DNA of 64,000 nt from an uncultured Acidobacteriaceae bacterium. Its GTDB lineage: Bacteria; Acidobacteriota; Terriglobia; Terriglobales; Acidobacteriaceae. Positions 54,198 through 62,477 of this stretch are shown here, in pieces. Below the pieces are notes generated by a model that had not been told where the DNA came from, ran no database searches, and worked only from the letters and a program-made list of their open reading frames with translations. The position numbers and the translations under genes were made by a program. Positions within the stretch are counted from its first letter, which is position 1. Every line of letters starts with the position of its first letter. The DNA lies in NCBI GenBank assembly GCA_903849645.1, contig CAINJJ010000056.1, forward strand, positions 1 to 64,000, given 5' to 3'.

Positions 54198-54689
54198 ATG
54201 TCCACCCTCCTCGAACTCTGCAAATCGCTCGAGCAGACCCCCATCGCCGCCTCCGTCCGCCAGTCGCTCTGGCTCTTCCCGCTGCTTGAAATCCTCCATC
54301 TCCTCGGCATGGTCGCCGTCCTGGGCGCCATCGCCGCCTTTGATCTCCGCCTCCTCGGCTGGCTCATGCCCCGCCAGCGCGTCTCCGAGCTCGCCCCCCG
54401 CATCTTCCCCTGGGTCTGGACCGGCTTTGCCCTCCAGGTGGTCACCGGCGGCCTGCTCTTCTCCTCGGAGGCCGCGCACATGGTCCTCAACCCCGCCTTC
54501 CGCATCAAGATGCTCCTCCTGCTTCTCGCCGGGGCCAACGCCCTCCTCTTCCAGCTCACGGTCTTTCCTGGCGTGGCCGCCTGGGACCAGGACCGCATCC
54601 TTCCCCTCCGTGCCCGGCTCGCCGGCGCAGTGTCCCTCATGTGCTGGATAGGCGTCGTCGCCGCCGGCCGCATGATTGGCTTCATCTGA
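54198..54689 (+). CDS. DUF6644 membrane protein
   Basis: 163 aa with four to five membrane segments; [35 protein letters not shown] is the DUF6644-like N-terminus. Two nt after the DUF6152 gene, so the two act as a pair. Function unknown. Confidence 0.8.
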   Translation: MSTLLELCKSLEQTPIAASVRQSLWLFPLLEILHLLGMVAVLGAIAAFDLRLLGWLMPRQRVSELAPRIFPWVWTGFALQVVTGGLLFSSEAAHMVLNPAFRIKMLLLLLAGANALLFQLTVFPGVAAWDQDRILPLRARLAGAVSLMCWIGVVAAGRMIGFI

Positions 54690-54723
54690 ACCCGCCTCAC
54701 TCGCCCCGCCACCCAACTTGCGC

Positions 54724-54729
54724 TATACT
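54724..54729 (+). promoter_or_regulatory. Candidate -10 box and leader of rpmI
   Basis: TATACT 88 nt upstream of rpmI, giving a short leader rich in inverted segments (CAGGG-AGA-CCCTG type). Because infC is far away, rpmI-rplT needs its own promoter, and this is the best match. An L20-type autoregulatory leader is possible but not shown. Confidence 0.45.
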
Positions 54730-54817
54730 GGTTGAAGCCTCAAGAGGGCAGGGAGACCCCTGTCTGACGGGGCCACCCGGACCCGGGGCTTACCTCTGGT
54801 CCAAATCGAGAAAAACC

Positions 54818-55015
54818 ATGCCCAAGTTGAAGACCCATACGGGCGCGAAGAAGCGCTTCAGCAAGACTGGCACCGGCAAAATCAAGCGGGGCCAGACCAA
54901 GACGCGCCACATCCTTACTTCGAAATCGCCAAAAGTGAAGCGCAAGCTCGGCCGCACCCTGCTTGTCTCCGACGGCGACTACAAGAAGGTAGCGCGCATG
55001 ATTCCCTACGCCTGA
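54818..55015 (+). CDS. rpmI: 50S ribosomal protein L35
   Basis: 65 aa, basic, [24 protein letters not shown]..., complete with the KSPKVKRKL and VARMIPYA ends. ATG 54818. Confidence 0.97.
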   Translation: MPKLKTHTGAKKRFSKTGTGKIKRGQTKTRHILTSKSPKVKRKLGRTLLVSDGDYKKVARMIPYA

Positions 55016-55232
55016 GCCACCTGCGGTGGGGCGGACCTTTGGTTTGGGTTCGTGCCGCTTCAGTTGCCGGGCCCCAGTCGAATCCGCTTCGGCGGACAGG
55101 GGCCCCCGGAAGCCAAGACGATTGCCTTCCGAGAGATTCAGGCTTGCTCAAAGCGAGTGAAGAGGTCAAGCCCAAGAGTTTTGGGCCTCCTGCCTCCAGC
55201 CGCTGAACCGACTCACCAAACGGAGAACACCA
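55016..55232 (+). other. Long rpmI-rplT spacer
   Basis: 217 nt between L35 and L20 genes, usually only a few dozen. It contains several GC-rich complementary segments (GGGCCCCAGTCG ... GACAGGGGCCCC) and no gene. It may hold an L20-binding autoregulatory structure. Confidence 0.4.
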
Positions 55233-55607
55233 ATGCCCCGCGTAAAACGCAGTACCAAGCGGAATGACCGCCGCAAAAAGATTCTTGAGAGAGCCAGTGG
55301 ATACTTCCTTACCAAGTCCAAGCTCTATCAGGCAGCCCAGGAAGCCGTCGAGCGCGGCCTCAAGTTCGCCTACACCGGCCGCAAGCAGAAGAAGCGCCAG
55401 TTCCGCTCCCTCTGGATTGTCCGCATCTCGGCCGCCTGCAAGCTCAACAACTTCAGCTACTCCCAGCTCATCAACGGCCTCAAGAAGGCCGGCATCGAGC
55501 TCGATCGCAAGATACTCTCCGACATCGCCATCCAGGACGCCGCCGGCTTCACCGCCCTCGTCGAAAAGGCCAAGGCCACCCTCGCCGCCGAAGTCAAGGC
55601 TGCGTAG
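55233..55607 (+). CDS. rplT: 50S ribosomal protein L20
   Basis: 124 aa. [25 protein letters not shown], then [20 protein letters not shown] and [18 protein letters not shown], all typical. A CGGAGAACACC leader precedes the ATG at 55233. L20 also represses its own operon in other bacteria. Confidence 0.97.
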   Translation: MPRVKRSTKRNDRRKKILERASGYFLTKSKLYQAAQEAVERGLKFAYTGRKQKKRQFRSLWIVRISAACKLNNFSYSQLINGLKKAGIELDRKILSDIAIQDAAGFTALVEKAKATLAAEVKAA

Positions 55608-55637
55608 AAGCCACCCGGCACTCCACCCGTTCCAAAC

Positions 55638-55667
55638 AAAAAGCCCCGGAGCAATCCGGGGCTTTTT
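55638..55667 (+). terminator. rplT rho-independent terminator
   Basis: AAAAAGCCCCGGA-GCAA-TCCGGGGCTTTTT: perfect 13-bp stem with T5, 31 nt after rplT. The best classical terminator in the window. Confidence 0.95.
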
Positions 55668-55689
55668 GGCGTCCGGCCGGCGGAGGGCG

Positions 55690-55709
55690 CAGGGGCATTT
55701 ATGCCCCTG
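55690..55709. repeat. CAGGGGCAT palindrome, copy 2
   Basis: CAGGGGCAT-TT-ATGCCCCTG; same palindrome as at 50971-50990. Confidence 0.8.
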
Positions 55710-55789
55710 AAACCGCTCATGCCCACATTCGGCTTGACTGGCTGCTGGGAAAGGCATCTTCTTGCCTGAATTTCCCGAACTGCATACCT

Positions 55790-56091
55790 CAGGGGCTAAA
55801 GCCCTTCGTTCTTTTGTCGCATTTGCGGCCCGGGACCGAGAGGGTACCCCGCCGTGCCCTTGTTACAAAACAAGACCGAGGCGAGTTTTTCCGCAGCCTG
55901 TTTAGCTCCTGCGGGATGCTCTTCGGGCCTGTAAAGCCGCGCCTTGTTCTCACGCCGCCGGAGAAACCTCTCAACAAGCCGCAACTTGAAACGGCACGAC
56001 TCCAACGGCCGCCCAATGCCAAGGTTATGTAACAAGGGCACGGCTTCAGCCGGGCCAAGAACCAATCAATGAGAGCGGGCTTCAGCCCCTG
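55790..56091. mobile_element. MITE-like element with long imperfect inverted repeats (302 bp)
   Basis: The outer ends CAGGGGCTAAAGCCC (55790-55804) and GGGCTTCAGCCCCTG (56077-56091) are inverted copies (14/15). The inner ends GCCGTGCCCTTGTTACA (55851-55867) and TGTAACAAGGGCACGGC (56028-56044) are a perfect 17-bp inverted repeat. Arms are thus 65-78 nt with variable middle parts, enclosing 160 nt of non-coding sequence. No obvious target duplication. It could instead be two facing copies of a genome-wide repeat. Confidence 0.6.
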
Positions 56092-56122
56092 CGGGTGTCT
56101 CTGATTCCGGCCACTCACCGAG

Positions 56123-56413
56123 TTATGGGTGCTTTGCCCTGGAGTCCCCCTTATTTCTTGGCCAGACGTTCAATCCACAGGCAAACCAATGCAGCCCTGA
56201 TTCATCCATTGGCCCGTAGATTCTGCCCTGGATTTCGATTTCATAATGGGGCTCCGAGTCTTCGCCCATCCAGAATTTGGCAGCTCTTCCGCCTTTCCCC
56301 TCAATACTGGCGACCGCATCGAACACATCAATCTGAACCAGAGGGCGACGCTCAGTTGCAGCCCGTGTCCTCAGAATGATTTCGCTGGCGCTCGAAGCAT
56401 GTGGCTGGGTCAT
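56123..56413 (-). CDS. Hypothetical protein
   Basis: 96 aa, unrecognised. Balanced composition with DVFDAVASIEGKGGRAAKFWMGEDSEPHYEIEIQGRIYGPMDE, a likely small alpha/beta domain, ending basic. ATG 56413 with GAGAGACGG upstream. Same strand and order as the DpnI-like gene and the next small gene, so perhaps one transcript. Confidence 0.5.
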   Translation of the reverse strand: MTQPHASSASEIILRTRAATERRPLVQIDVFDAVASIEGKGGRAAKFWMGEDSEPHYEIEIQGRIYGPMDESGLHWFACGLNVWPRNKGDSRAKHP

Positions 56414-56490
56414 CCGTCTCTCATCCAGAACTCGTTGTGTTATCCCGCAATTCCTTACCCCGAACGAGCCAGGTGCACCGCTGCGCGGAC

Positions 56491-56769
56491 CTAGTCGCAG
56501 AGGAACTCCCGGTGGGCCTCGAACCCCTTGCTTGGGGCGACTCCCTCCGGCCAGCGGTCCGAGAAAATGAGCTCGATTGTCTCGGTTCCGTCCTGAAAAG
56601 TCCTGCGAACGCGAGTCAGACCAACGAGCAGGTGGCCATCCGGGAAAGTCAGCCGTGAATCTTCCACACCATACATTTGGTCGAGGTAATCAATCGCAAA
56701 GTACAGGTCCTGAACGGAACGAATCCTCAGAGTTTCCTTGTCGACCCTGCATTCCATCTGTTTCCCCAT
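56491..56769 (-). CDS. Hypothetical protein
   Basis: 92 aa, unrecognised. MGKQMECRVDKETLRIRSVQDLYFAIDYLDQMYG..., then TFPDGHLLVGLTRVRRTFQDGTETIELIFSDRWPEG, a plausible small alpha+beta fold. Lies 50 nt downstream of the DpnI-like gene on the same strand. Confidence 0.55.
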   Translation of the reverse strand: MGKQMECRVDKETLRIRSVQDLYFAIDYLDQMYGVEDSRLTFPDGHLLVGLTRVRRTFQDGTETIELIFSDRWPEGVAPSKGFEAHREFLCD

Positions 56770-56819
56770 CGCTCACCCATCCAAGGTGATCGTCAGAATA
56801 GATCGGAACGGCAAATAGA

Positions 56820-57590
56820 TCAATCGATAACCCGATATTCCCCCCGCCCCTCAAACGCCAGCACGCCCAAATCGCGCAAAATCTGCAACTGCTGCCGAAT
56901 CTTGTCCCGCACATGCCGGTTCCCGGGATAGGCGCGCGCAAACTCAGCCTCCAGCGCATACAGGTCCCGCAGCGCGAATGCCGGCTTTCGCAGCCCGCGA
57001 ACCATCCGCAGCGTCAGCAGCGTCCAGCCGCGTTGGTCGGCGGACTTGCCGGCCAGCGGAAGGAACCGCTGGAACCGCTTTCTCACTTCAGCTACGGGTT
57101 GCGCCACCCCTTGCGCCACAACCGCAATCTCCCCGTCAATCGCAATTCGGTCAAGCCGTATGTTGCAGCCGACCCACCCGGCGCGCCTTGCATTTGGGCC
57201 AAGCGGCGGACGTTCCACGACGACATCAGGCACGAGGAAACTGGAATGGATTGCGGTCAGGGAACGAATCCGCCATTCCTCCGTTCGCTCCAGCAGGCAG
57301 AGGGTTGGGGCAGTTCCCGCTGTAACGCGCTGTATCATGGAGGCGTACGCCCCATCCACAAGCGAGCCATGGGGCCTCCGCTGAAATGTCTTCAGCTCGT
57401 ACCGATGGCTGCACTTGGGACAAACAAAGTCCGTGGCCTTGGTGTTGGCGCTGGTCTGCTTCACGGAGTCGGCGTCGCACGCGAGGCAATAGACATTCCG
57501 CAGGAACCATCCCTCCGACAGCACCCTCGCTTGCTGCGAATGGCTTTGATATTTAGCGGCGAGGCTCAAATCGCAGGTCAGGTTCATCAT
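56820..57590 (-). CDS. DpnI-type methyl-directed restriction endonuclease
   Basis: 256 aa, the length of DpnI (254). Shared features along the whole protein: N-terminal YQSHSQQARVLSEGWFLRNVYC; zinc-site cysteines C35, C38, C57, C60; PD-(D/E)xK-type residues D54 (ATDFVC), E65 and K67 (YELKTF); DGAYASMIQRV; ARRAGWVGCNI; and a C-terminal winged helix ending IRQQLQILRDLGVLAFEGRGEYR. DpnI cuts only GATC with methylated adenine, using both domains. If specificity is kept, this cell cannot tolerate Dam methylation and excludes Dam-modified DNA. No methyltransferase gene adjoins it, as expected. It could also be a Dam-replacing type enzyme. Confidence 0.93.
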   Translation of the reverse strand: MMNLTCDLSLAAKYQSHSQQARVLSEGWFLRNVYCLACDADSVKQTSANTKATDFVCPKCSHRYELKTFQRRPHGSLVDGAYASMIQRVTAGTAPTLCLLERTEEWRIRSLTAIHSSFLVPDVVVERPPLGPNARRAGWVGCNIRLDRIAIDGEIAVVAQGVAQPVAEVRKRFQRFLPLAGKSADQRGWTLLTLRMVRGLRKPAFALRDLYALEAEFARAYPGNRHVRDKIRQQLQILRDLGVLAFEGRGEYRVID

Positions 57591-57616
57591 CCCAATCTAT
57601 TCCCTCTCCGCCATCC

Positions 57617-58606
57617 TCACTTCCCTCCCAGAAACCCCTCCACCGCCTTCAGCCACATCTCCGGCTGGTCCACAAAGTTCATGTGCCCCGCATCCGGCAA
57701 AATCACAATCTGCGAGCCGGGAATCTTGTCGTGCATCTCCTTGCTCAGCCAGGGGTCGCTCTCGTCGTGCTGGCCCACCACCATCAGCGTGGGCACCTGA
57801 ATTGACGGCAGCCGGTCCAGGTACTCCACGCTCTTGAGGTTGCCGTCGATGACAAACTCCCCGTGCTCGCCCCACATCACCCGGTAGAGCTCCCAGTTGG
57901 AGGGAGCGTTGCCGGTCGCCGGGTCATAGCTGGAGTCGGGCCGCGCCCCATAGAGAAATGGAAAGTAGCCCGGTCCCCAGGCCAGGTTGCTGTACTCGGC
58001 CGCGTAGCGCCCATGCTCCCACGGCTCGCCCTTGCCAAACAGGCCCGCCTTCTCCAGTTCATTGAGCCGCTTGAGCTTGTCCGGAGCCATCTGCGCCTTT
58101 TCGTGCGCCAGCACCTCGTTCATCTGCCGCGTCGAGGGGAAGGTGCTGTTCAAAATCAGGTGGGCCAGGTTCTGCTGGTACTTGAGCGCATAGGCCTGCG
58201 CCAGCACGCCGCCATAGCTGTGCCCCAGCAGGTCGATTTTGCCCAGGTTGAGGCCCACGCGGACCGCTTCCACATCCTCCACCATGGCCTCGACGGTGTA
58301 GAGGCTCGTGTCCTCGAGCCGCTGCGACCGCCCCGACCCGCGCTCGTCGATAAACACCAGCCGGTGCGTCCGCGCCAGGGGCAGCAGCCACGGCAAAAAG
58401 TAGCTGTGGTCCGCGCCCGGCCCGCCATGCACCACCACCAGCGGCGCGCCCGCGCCCAGCGTCTTGTAGTAGATGAGAACGCCGTGGGCGTCTACAAAGC
58501 CCTCCTGCTGCGTATAGACAGCCGGGGCGGCCTGCGTGGAGGCTTGGGCGGCGGCTAGGGAGGCGAGGGAAGCGGCAACAAGGGCGGCAAAAACCAGTCT
58601 CTTCAT
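57617..58606 (-). CDS. Alpha/beta hydrolase, proline iminopeptidase-like, exported
   Basis: 329 aa. Signal peptide (KRLVFAALVAASLASLAAAQA), then an S33-type hydrolase: HGGPGADHSY, DERGSGRS, nucleophile Ser in LGHSYGGVLAQAYA, Asp in VGQHDESDP and His in DAGHMNF. Cap domain present. Releases N-terminal residues (Pro or others) from peptides, or acts on other small esters. Upstream in-frame ATGs at 58615 and 58645 exist; 58606 gives the best signal peptide. Confidence 0.88.
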   Translation of the reverse strand: MKRLVFAALVAASLASLAAAQASTQAAPAVYTQQEGFVDAHGVLIYYKTLGAGAPLVVVHGGPGADHSYFLPWLLPLARTHRLVFIDERGSGRSQRLEDTSLYTVEAMVEDVEAVRVGLNLGKIDLLGHSYGGVLAQAYALKYQQNLAHLILNSTFPSTRQMNEVLAHEKAQMAPDKLKRLNELEKAGLFGKGEPWEHGRYAAEYSNLAWGPGYFPFLYGARPDSSYDPATGNAPSNWELYRVMWGEHGEFVIDGNLKSVEYLDRLPSIQVPTLMVVGQHDESDPWLSKEMHDKIPGSQIVILPDAGHMNFVDQPEMWLKAVEGFLGGK

Positions 58607-58723
58607 GGGAGTCATGCTACCCCAGACGCCCGGCCAAACGCACACCCTCCGCCCCGCCCGGCTCTGACGCAGGCTCCAGCCTCCGCGCCTGCCCCACGCC
58701 GTGGTTTATCCTGACCTTTACGC

Positions 58724-59830
58724 ATGATGACTGACACGATTCCCAATCTCACGGCATTTGACGAGGCCGCGCTCGACCAGGCCTTTGCCGCTCTGGCCCG
58801 GCAGGCGCAGGACGCCGCCGCGGCGCTCAACGGCGAGGCCGACGCCGAGGCATTTCGCCTGGACTGGCTTGGCCGCAAGCAGGGCCGCCTCAACGACGTC
58901 TCCGGCCGCTGGCTCAAGGCCGCGCCTCCCGAAGCCAAAAAGGCCCTCGGTCTGCGCTTCAACGCCCTCAAGGCTGAGGTCGAGCGCCTGCTGGACGCCG
59001 CTCTCGGCGCGGGCCCAAGCGACGCCGCCCTCGCCGCCGAGGCCATCGACATCACCCTCCCCGGCACCCGCCGCCTCACCGGCGCCGAGCACCCCATCAC
59101 CCGCACCCTCAATGAAATCGTCAGTGTTTTTGCCGCGCTAGGCTACTCCGTCGGCGTGGGTCCCGAGGTGGAGACCGACTACTACAACTTCGAGAGCATG
59201 AACTTCCCGCCCGGCCATCCGGCGCGCGACACCCAGGACACGCTCGTGGTCGCCGCGCAGGACCGCCGCCCCCTCCGCGACCGCCTGCTGCTCCGCACCC
59301 ACACCTCCCCGGTGCAGATGCGCACCATGGAGATGCAGCCGCCCCCCGTCCGCATCGTCATCCCCGGCAAGGTCCACCGCAACGACGCGCAGGACGCCAC
59401 GCACTCGCCGATTTTTCACCAGGTGGAGGGCCTCTGCGTGGACACCAACATCACCTTCAGCGACCTGAAGGGCACGCTGGACCACGCCATGAAGGCGCTC
59501 TTCGGCTCGGCCGTCAAGACGCGCTTCTTTCCGTCGTTCTTCCCCTTCACGGAGCCCTCGGCCGACGTGCAGATAAGCTGCATCTTCTGCGGCGGCAAAG
59601 GCTGCCGCAAGTGCAAAAACTCCGGCTGGATTGAGTTGCTGGGCTGCGGCATGGTTGACCCCGCCGTCTTCGCCTTCGCCGCTGAAAAGCAGCCCGCCTA
59701 CGACCCCAAAAAAATCTCCGGCTTCGCCTTTGGCATGGGCGTGGAACGCATCGCCATGATGAAGTACGGCATCAGCGAGATAGGCAGCTTCTACGCCGGA
59801 GATATGCGGTTTCTGGGACAGTTTGTCTAG
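58724..59830 (+). CDS. pheS: Phenylalanyl-tRNA synthetase alpha subunit
   Basis: 368 aa. N-terminal coiled coil, class II catalytic domain with motif 2 (GKVHRNDAQDATHSPIFHQVEG) and motif 3 (FAFGMGVERIAMMKYGI). The insert CIFCGGKGCRKCKNSGW carries four cysteines like a zinc ribbon. Complete. Normally followed at once by pheT; here a small gene lies between. Confidence 0.96.
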   Translation: MMTDTIPNLTAFDEAALDQAFAALARQAQDAAAALNGEADAEAFRLDWLGRKQGRLNDVSGRWLKAAPPEAKKALGLRFNALKAEVERLLDAALGAGPSDAALAAEAIDITLPGTRRLTGAEHPITRTLNEIVSVFAALGYSVGVGPEVETDYYNFESMNFPPGHPARDTQDTLVVAAQDRRPLRDRLLLRTHTSPVQMRTMEMQPPPVRIVIPGKVHRNDAQDATHSPIFHQVEGLCVDTNITFSDLKGTLDHAMKALFGSAVKTRFFPSFFPFTEPSADVQISCIFCGGKGCRKCKNSGWIELLGCGMVDPAVFAFAAEKQPAYDPKKISGFAFGMGVERIAMMKYGISEIGSFYAGDMRFLGQFV

Positions 59831-59852
59831 CGAGTCAGCGCGCATTGCGCGA

Positions 59853-59869
59853 GCAAGTCAGCGAGTCAG
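59853..59869 (+). repeat. Left inverted repeat flanking the four-helix-bundle gene
   Basis: GCAAGTCAGCGAGTCAG; its reverse complement matches 60241-60257 at 16 of 17 positions. A further GAGTCAGCG unit at 59832-59840. Confidence 0.75.
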
Positions 59870-59872
59870 CGT

Positions 59873-60244
59873 ATGAGCAGAACTCGGCACTATCGTGATT
59901 TGATTGCCTGGCAAAGGTCCATGGACTTGGCGCGGACGCTGTATGCAGTCACGGAGGAGTTTCCGAAATCCGAGACATTTGGACTGCGCATGCAACTTCG
60001 CCGGGCAGCTGTCAGCGTTGCCAGTCGCATCGCTGAAGGCCACGGCAGACTGACTGACGCCGAAAACCGCAAGGCACTCAGTGCCGCCCGCGGCGCTCTG
60101 AATGAACTTGAAACTCAAATGGAATTGGCCAGCAGCCTGGGCCTCATTCCCTCCAATGCGAACGAGAAACTATTGGACCTGGCTTCTGAGGTCGGAAGAC
60201 TTATCAACGGATTGATCGGCGTGCTTGAGCCGCTGCATGACTGA
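59873..60244 (+). CDS. Four-helix bundle protein (23S rRNA intervening-sequence type)
   Basis: 123 aa. YRDLIAWQRSMDLARTLYAVTEEFPKSE, then LRMQLRRAAVSVASRIAEGHGR and ALSAARGALNELETQMELA, the S23/IVP signature. Family members are encoded in rRNA intervening sequences or scattered as orphans. Here it sits between pheS and pheT inside flanking 17-bp inverted repeats, like an inserted cassette. Function unknown. Confidence 0.88.
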   Translation: MSRTRHYRDLIAWQRSMDLARTLYAVTEEFPKSETFGLRMQLRRAAVSVASRIAEGHGRLTDAENRKALSAARGALNELETQMELASSLGLIPSNANEKLLDLASEVGRLINGLIGVLEPLHD

Positions 60245-60257
60245 CTTGCTGACTTGC
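60241..60257 (-). repeat. Right inverted repeat flanking the four-helix-bundle gene
   Basis: CTGACTTGCTGACTTGC, mate of 59853-59869; a partial copy GCTGACTTGC follows at 60271-60280. The repeat overlaps the end of the gene. Confidence 0.75.
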
Positions 60258-60298
60258 ATGTGCGAAGCATGCTGACTTGCTGAGAGAAAAGACACAAG

Positions 60299-62410
60299 AT
60301 GAACATACTGACCAAATGGCTAAGAGCCTATCTTCCGGAACTCCCGGCCGACGATGCCCAACTCGCCGAAGACCTCACCCTGCGCGGCATCGCCGTTGAG
60401 GGCGTCTATGACCTCGGCCCCGGCAACGGCTCCCTCTACGAAATGGACATCACCACCAATCGCGTGGACGCCATGAACCACTACGGCGTGGCCCGCGAAG
60501 CGGCGGCCATCTACGGGTTGGCGCTGCCTCCGCTGGCCTTCCCGCTGCCCGAGCCCAGGGCGACCACCTCGCCGTTTTCCGTGCGCATTGAGGCCGACGA
60601 TGCCTGCGGACGCTTTACCGCCCGCGTCCTGCGCGGGGTGCGCATCTCCGACTCCAGGGACTGGTTCTCCGGCGCTGAAGTGTCCACCTACTTCGCCCTG
60701 CTCGAGCAGAAGTGCATCTCCAGCGCCGTCGACGCCACCAACTTTGCCTGGCTCGCCATGGGCCAGCCCACCCACGCCTTCGACCTCGACAAGATCGAGG
60801 GCGGCATCGTGGTCCGGCGCGCCCTCAAGGGCGAGAAGCTCAAGACCCTCGACGGCGTGGAGCGCAGCCTCGACCCCGAAGACCTGGTCGTGGCCGACCA
60901 CGCCAAGGCGCTGGCCCTGGCCGGCGTCATGGGCGGCTGGGACACCATGATTACCCCCGCCACCACAAACGTCCTCGTCGAGGCCGCCTGGTTTGACCCC
61001 ATGGCCGTCCGCCGCACCGCCCGCCGCCACGGCCTGCACACGGACGCCAGCCACCGCTTCGAGCGCGGCGCCGATTTCAATGCAGCCCCGCTCGCTTCAG
61101 CCATCGTCAGCAGCATCATCCTGGCCAACGGCGGACATATCGAAGGTGATTTGGTGGACGTGCAGGCGGCCTCCGCCCACGCCCGCACCGCCGGCCGCCA
61201 ACCCATCGCACTCGCCCTCAGTGAGGTGCATCGCCTACTCGGCGCCACCGTGGACAAGGAAGGCATCACCGCCGCCACTGTCGAGCACGTGCTCACGGCC
61301 CTGGGATGCGGCCTCGCGCCCCAGCAGGGAAGCGCGTCCGCCTGGCTCGTCACCCTCCCCAGTTGGCGGCTCGACATCGAACGCGAAATCGACCTCATTG
61401 AAGAGGTGGCCCGCGTCTACGGCTACAACGGCTTCCGCAACACGCTGCCCTCCTTTGGCGAGGGCGTCCGCGCCCTGCCCTGGGCCGAGAGCGAGTCCGT
61501 GGTGCGCCGGACCCTCCTCGCCGCCGGCTTCCATGAGGCCATCGCCAGCACCTTCTGCTCCACCGCCGAGGCCGCGCTTACCGCGCCCCAGCCGGGCCAG
61601 ATCGTCCCCCTCGGCAATCCGCTCAGCGAAGAGGCCGGCGTCCTCCGCCCCTCGCTCGTTCCCGGCATGCTGGCCATGATCGCCGGCAACCTGCACCGCG
61701 ACGTCAGCGACGTGCGCCTGTTCGAACTTGGAACGGTCTTCAGCGGGTCCACTGAGAAAGTCGAGGAGCGCCCGGCGCTGGCCTTTGGCGCCGCCGGCAG
61801 CCTGCCGGAGCAGGGCCCGCTCCATGCGCCGCGGCTCATTGAATTCCACGACATCAAGGGCGTCGTCGAGCAGGTCCTGGCGCGCTTCCAGATGCGCTCC
61901 GTCTACTTTGACCGTTTCCCGGCCGACTCCGGCCTGATGCCTGCCTGGCTCCATCCCTATCGCGCCGCGCGGGTCGCCGCCGACGGGCTCACCGTGGGCT
62001 GGTTTGGCCAGCTTCACCCCGCCGAGGCCGCCGCGCGCAAGCTCAAGGACCCAGTCCTGGTGGGCGAAATCTACGTCGACCGACTCTACAAGTTCGCCCA
62101 GCGCAAGCCCGCCGCCAGGGAAATCTCGCGCTTCCAGCCCGTGCGCCGCGACTTCTCCCTAATCCTCGACAAGACCATCGCCTGGGAAAAGATTGATCAG
62201 GCCCTGGCCGGCCTCCGCATCCCCGAACTGGTCGACTGGCGGGTGCGCGAGGTCTTCCACGACGCCAAGCTCGGCGACCGCGACTACTCCCTGCTCATGG
62301 GGACAACCTTCCAGGCACCCGACCGCACCCTGCGCGAGGAAGAGCTCAGAAGTTTCCAGGAACAGGTGGTGGAAGCTGTTGGCAAGGCAGGCGCACGGCT
62401 ACGGAGTTAG
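60299..62410 (+). CDS. pheT: Phenylalanyl-tRNA synthetase beta subunit
   Basis: 703 aa. N-terminal domain lacks the usual tRNA-binding (EMAP) insert (E. coli PheT is 795 aa), as in several phyla. B3/B4 editing domain (YFALLEQKCISSAVDATNFAWLAMGQPTHAFDLDK), B5 DNA-binding-like domain, catalytic-like fold and C-terminal anticodon-binding FDX-ACB domain (RFQPVRRDFSLILDK). Complete. Confidence 0.95.
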   Translation: MNILTKWLRAYLPELPADDAQLAEDLTLRGIAVEGVYDLGPGNGSLYEMDITTNRVDAMNHYGVAREAAAIYGLALPPLAFPLPEPRATTSPFSVRIEADDACGRFTARVLRGVRISDSRDWFSGAEVSTYFALLEQKCISSAVDATNFAWLAMGQPTHAFDLDKIEGGIVVRRALKGEKLKTLDGVERSLDPEDLVVADHAKALALAGVMGGWDTMITPATTNVLVEAAWFDPMAVRRTARRHGLHTDASHRFERGADFNAAPLASAIVSSIILANGGHIEGDLVDVQAASAHARTAGRQPIALALSEVHRLLGATVDKEGITAATVEHVLTALGCGLAPQQGSASAWLVTLPSWRLDIEREIDLIEEVARVYGYNGFRNTLPSFGEGVRALPWAESESVVRRTLLAAGFHEAIASTFCSTAEAALTAPQPGQIVPLGNPLSEEAGVLRPSLVPGMLAMIAGNLHRDVSDVRLFELGTVFSGSTEKVEERPALAFGAAGSLPEQGPLHAPRLIEFHDIKGVVEQVLARFQMRSVYFDRFPADSGLMPAWLHPYRAARVAADGLTVGWFGQLHPAEAAARKLKDPVLVGEIYVDRLYKFAQRKPAAREISRFQPVRRDFSLILDKTIAWEKIDQALAGLRIPELVDWRVREVFHDAKLGDRDYSLLMGTTFQAPDRTLREEELRSFQEQVVEAVGKAGARLRS

Positions 62411-62477
62411 AGGCGGAAAACACCGCATTCCGCGCTATACTTGCACGGATACGGCGCGTGTCCGCGGAGGTTTTTCG

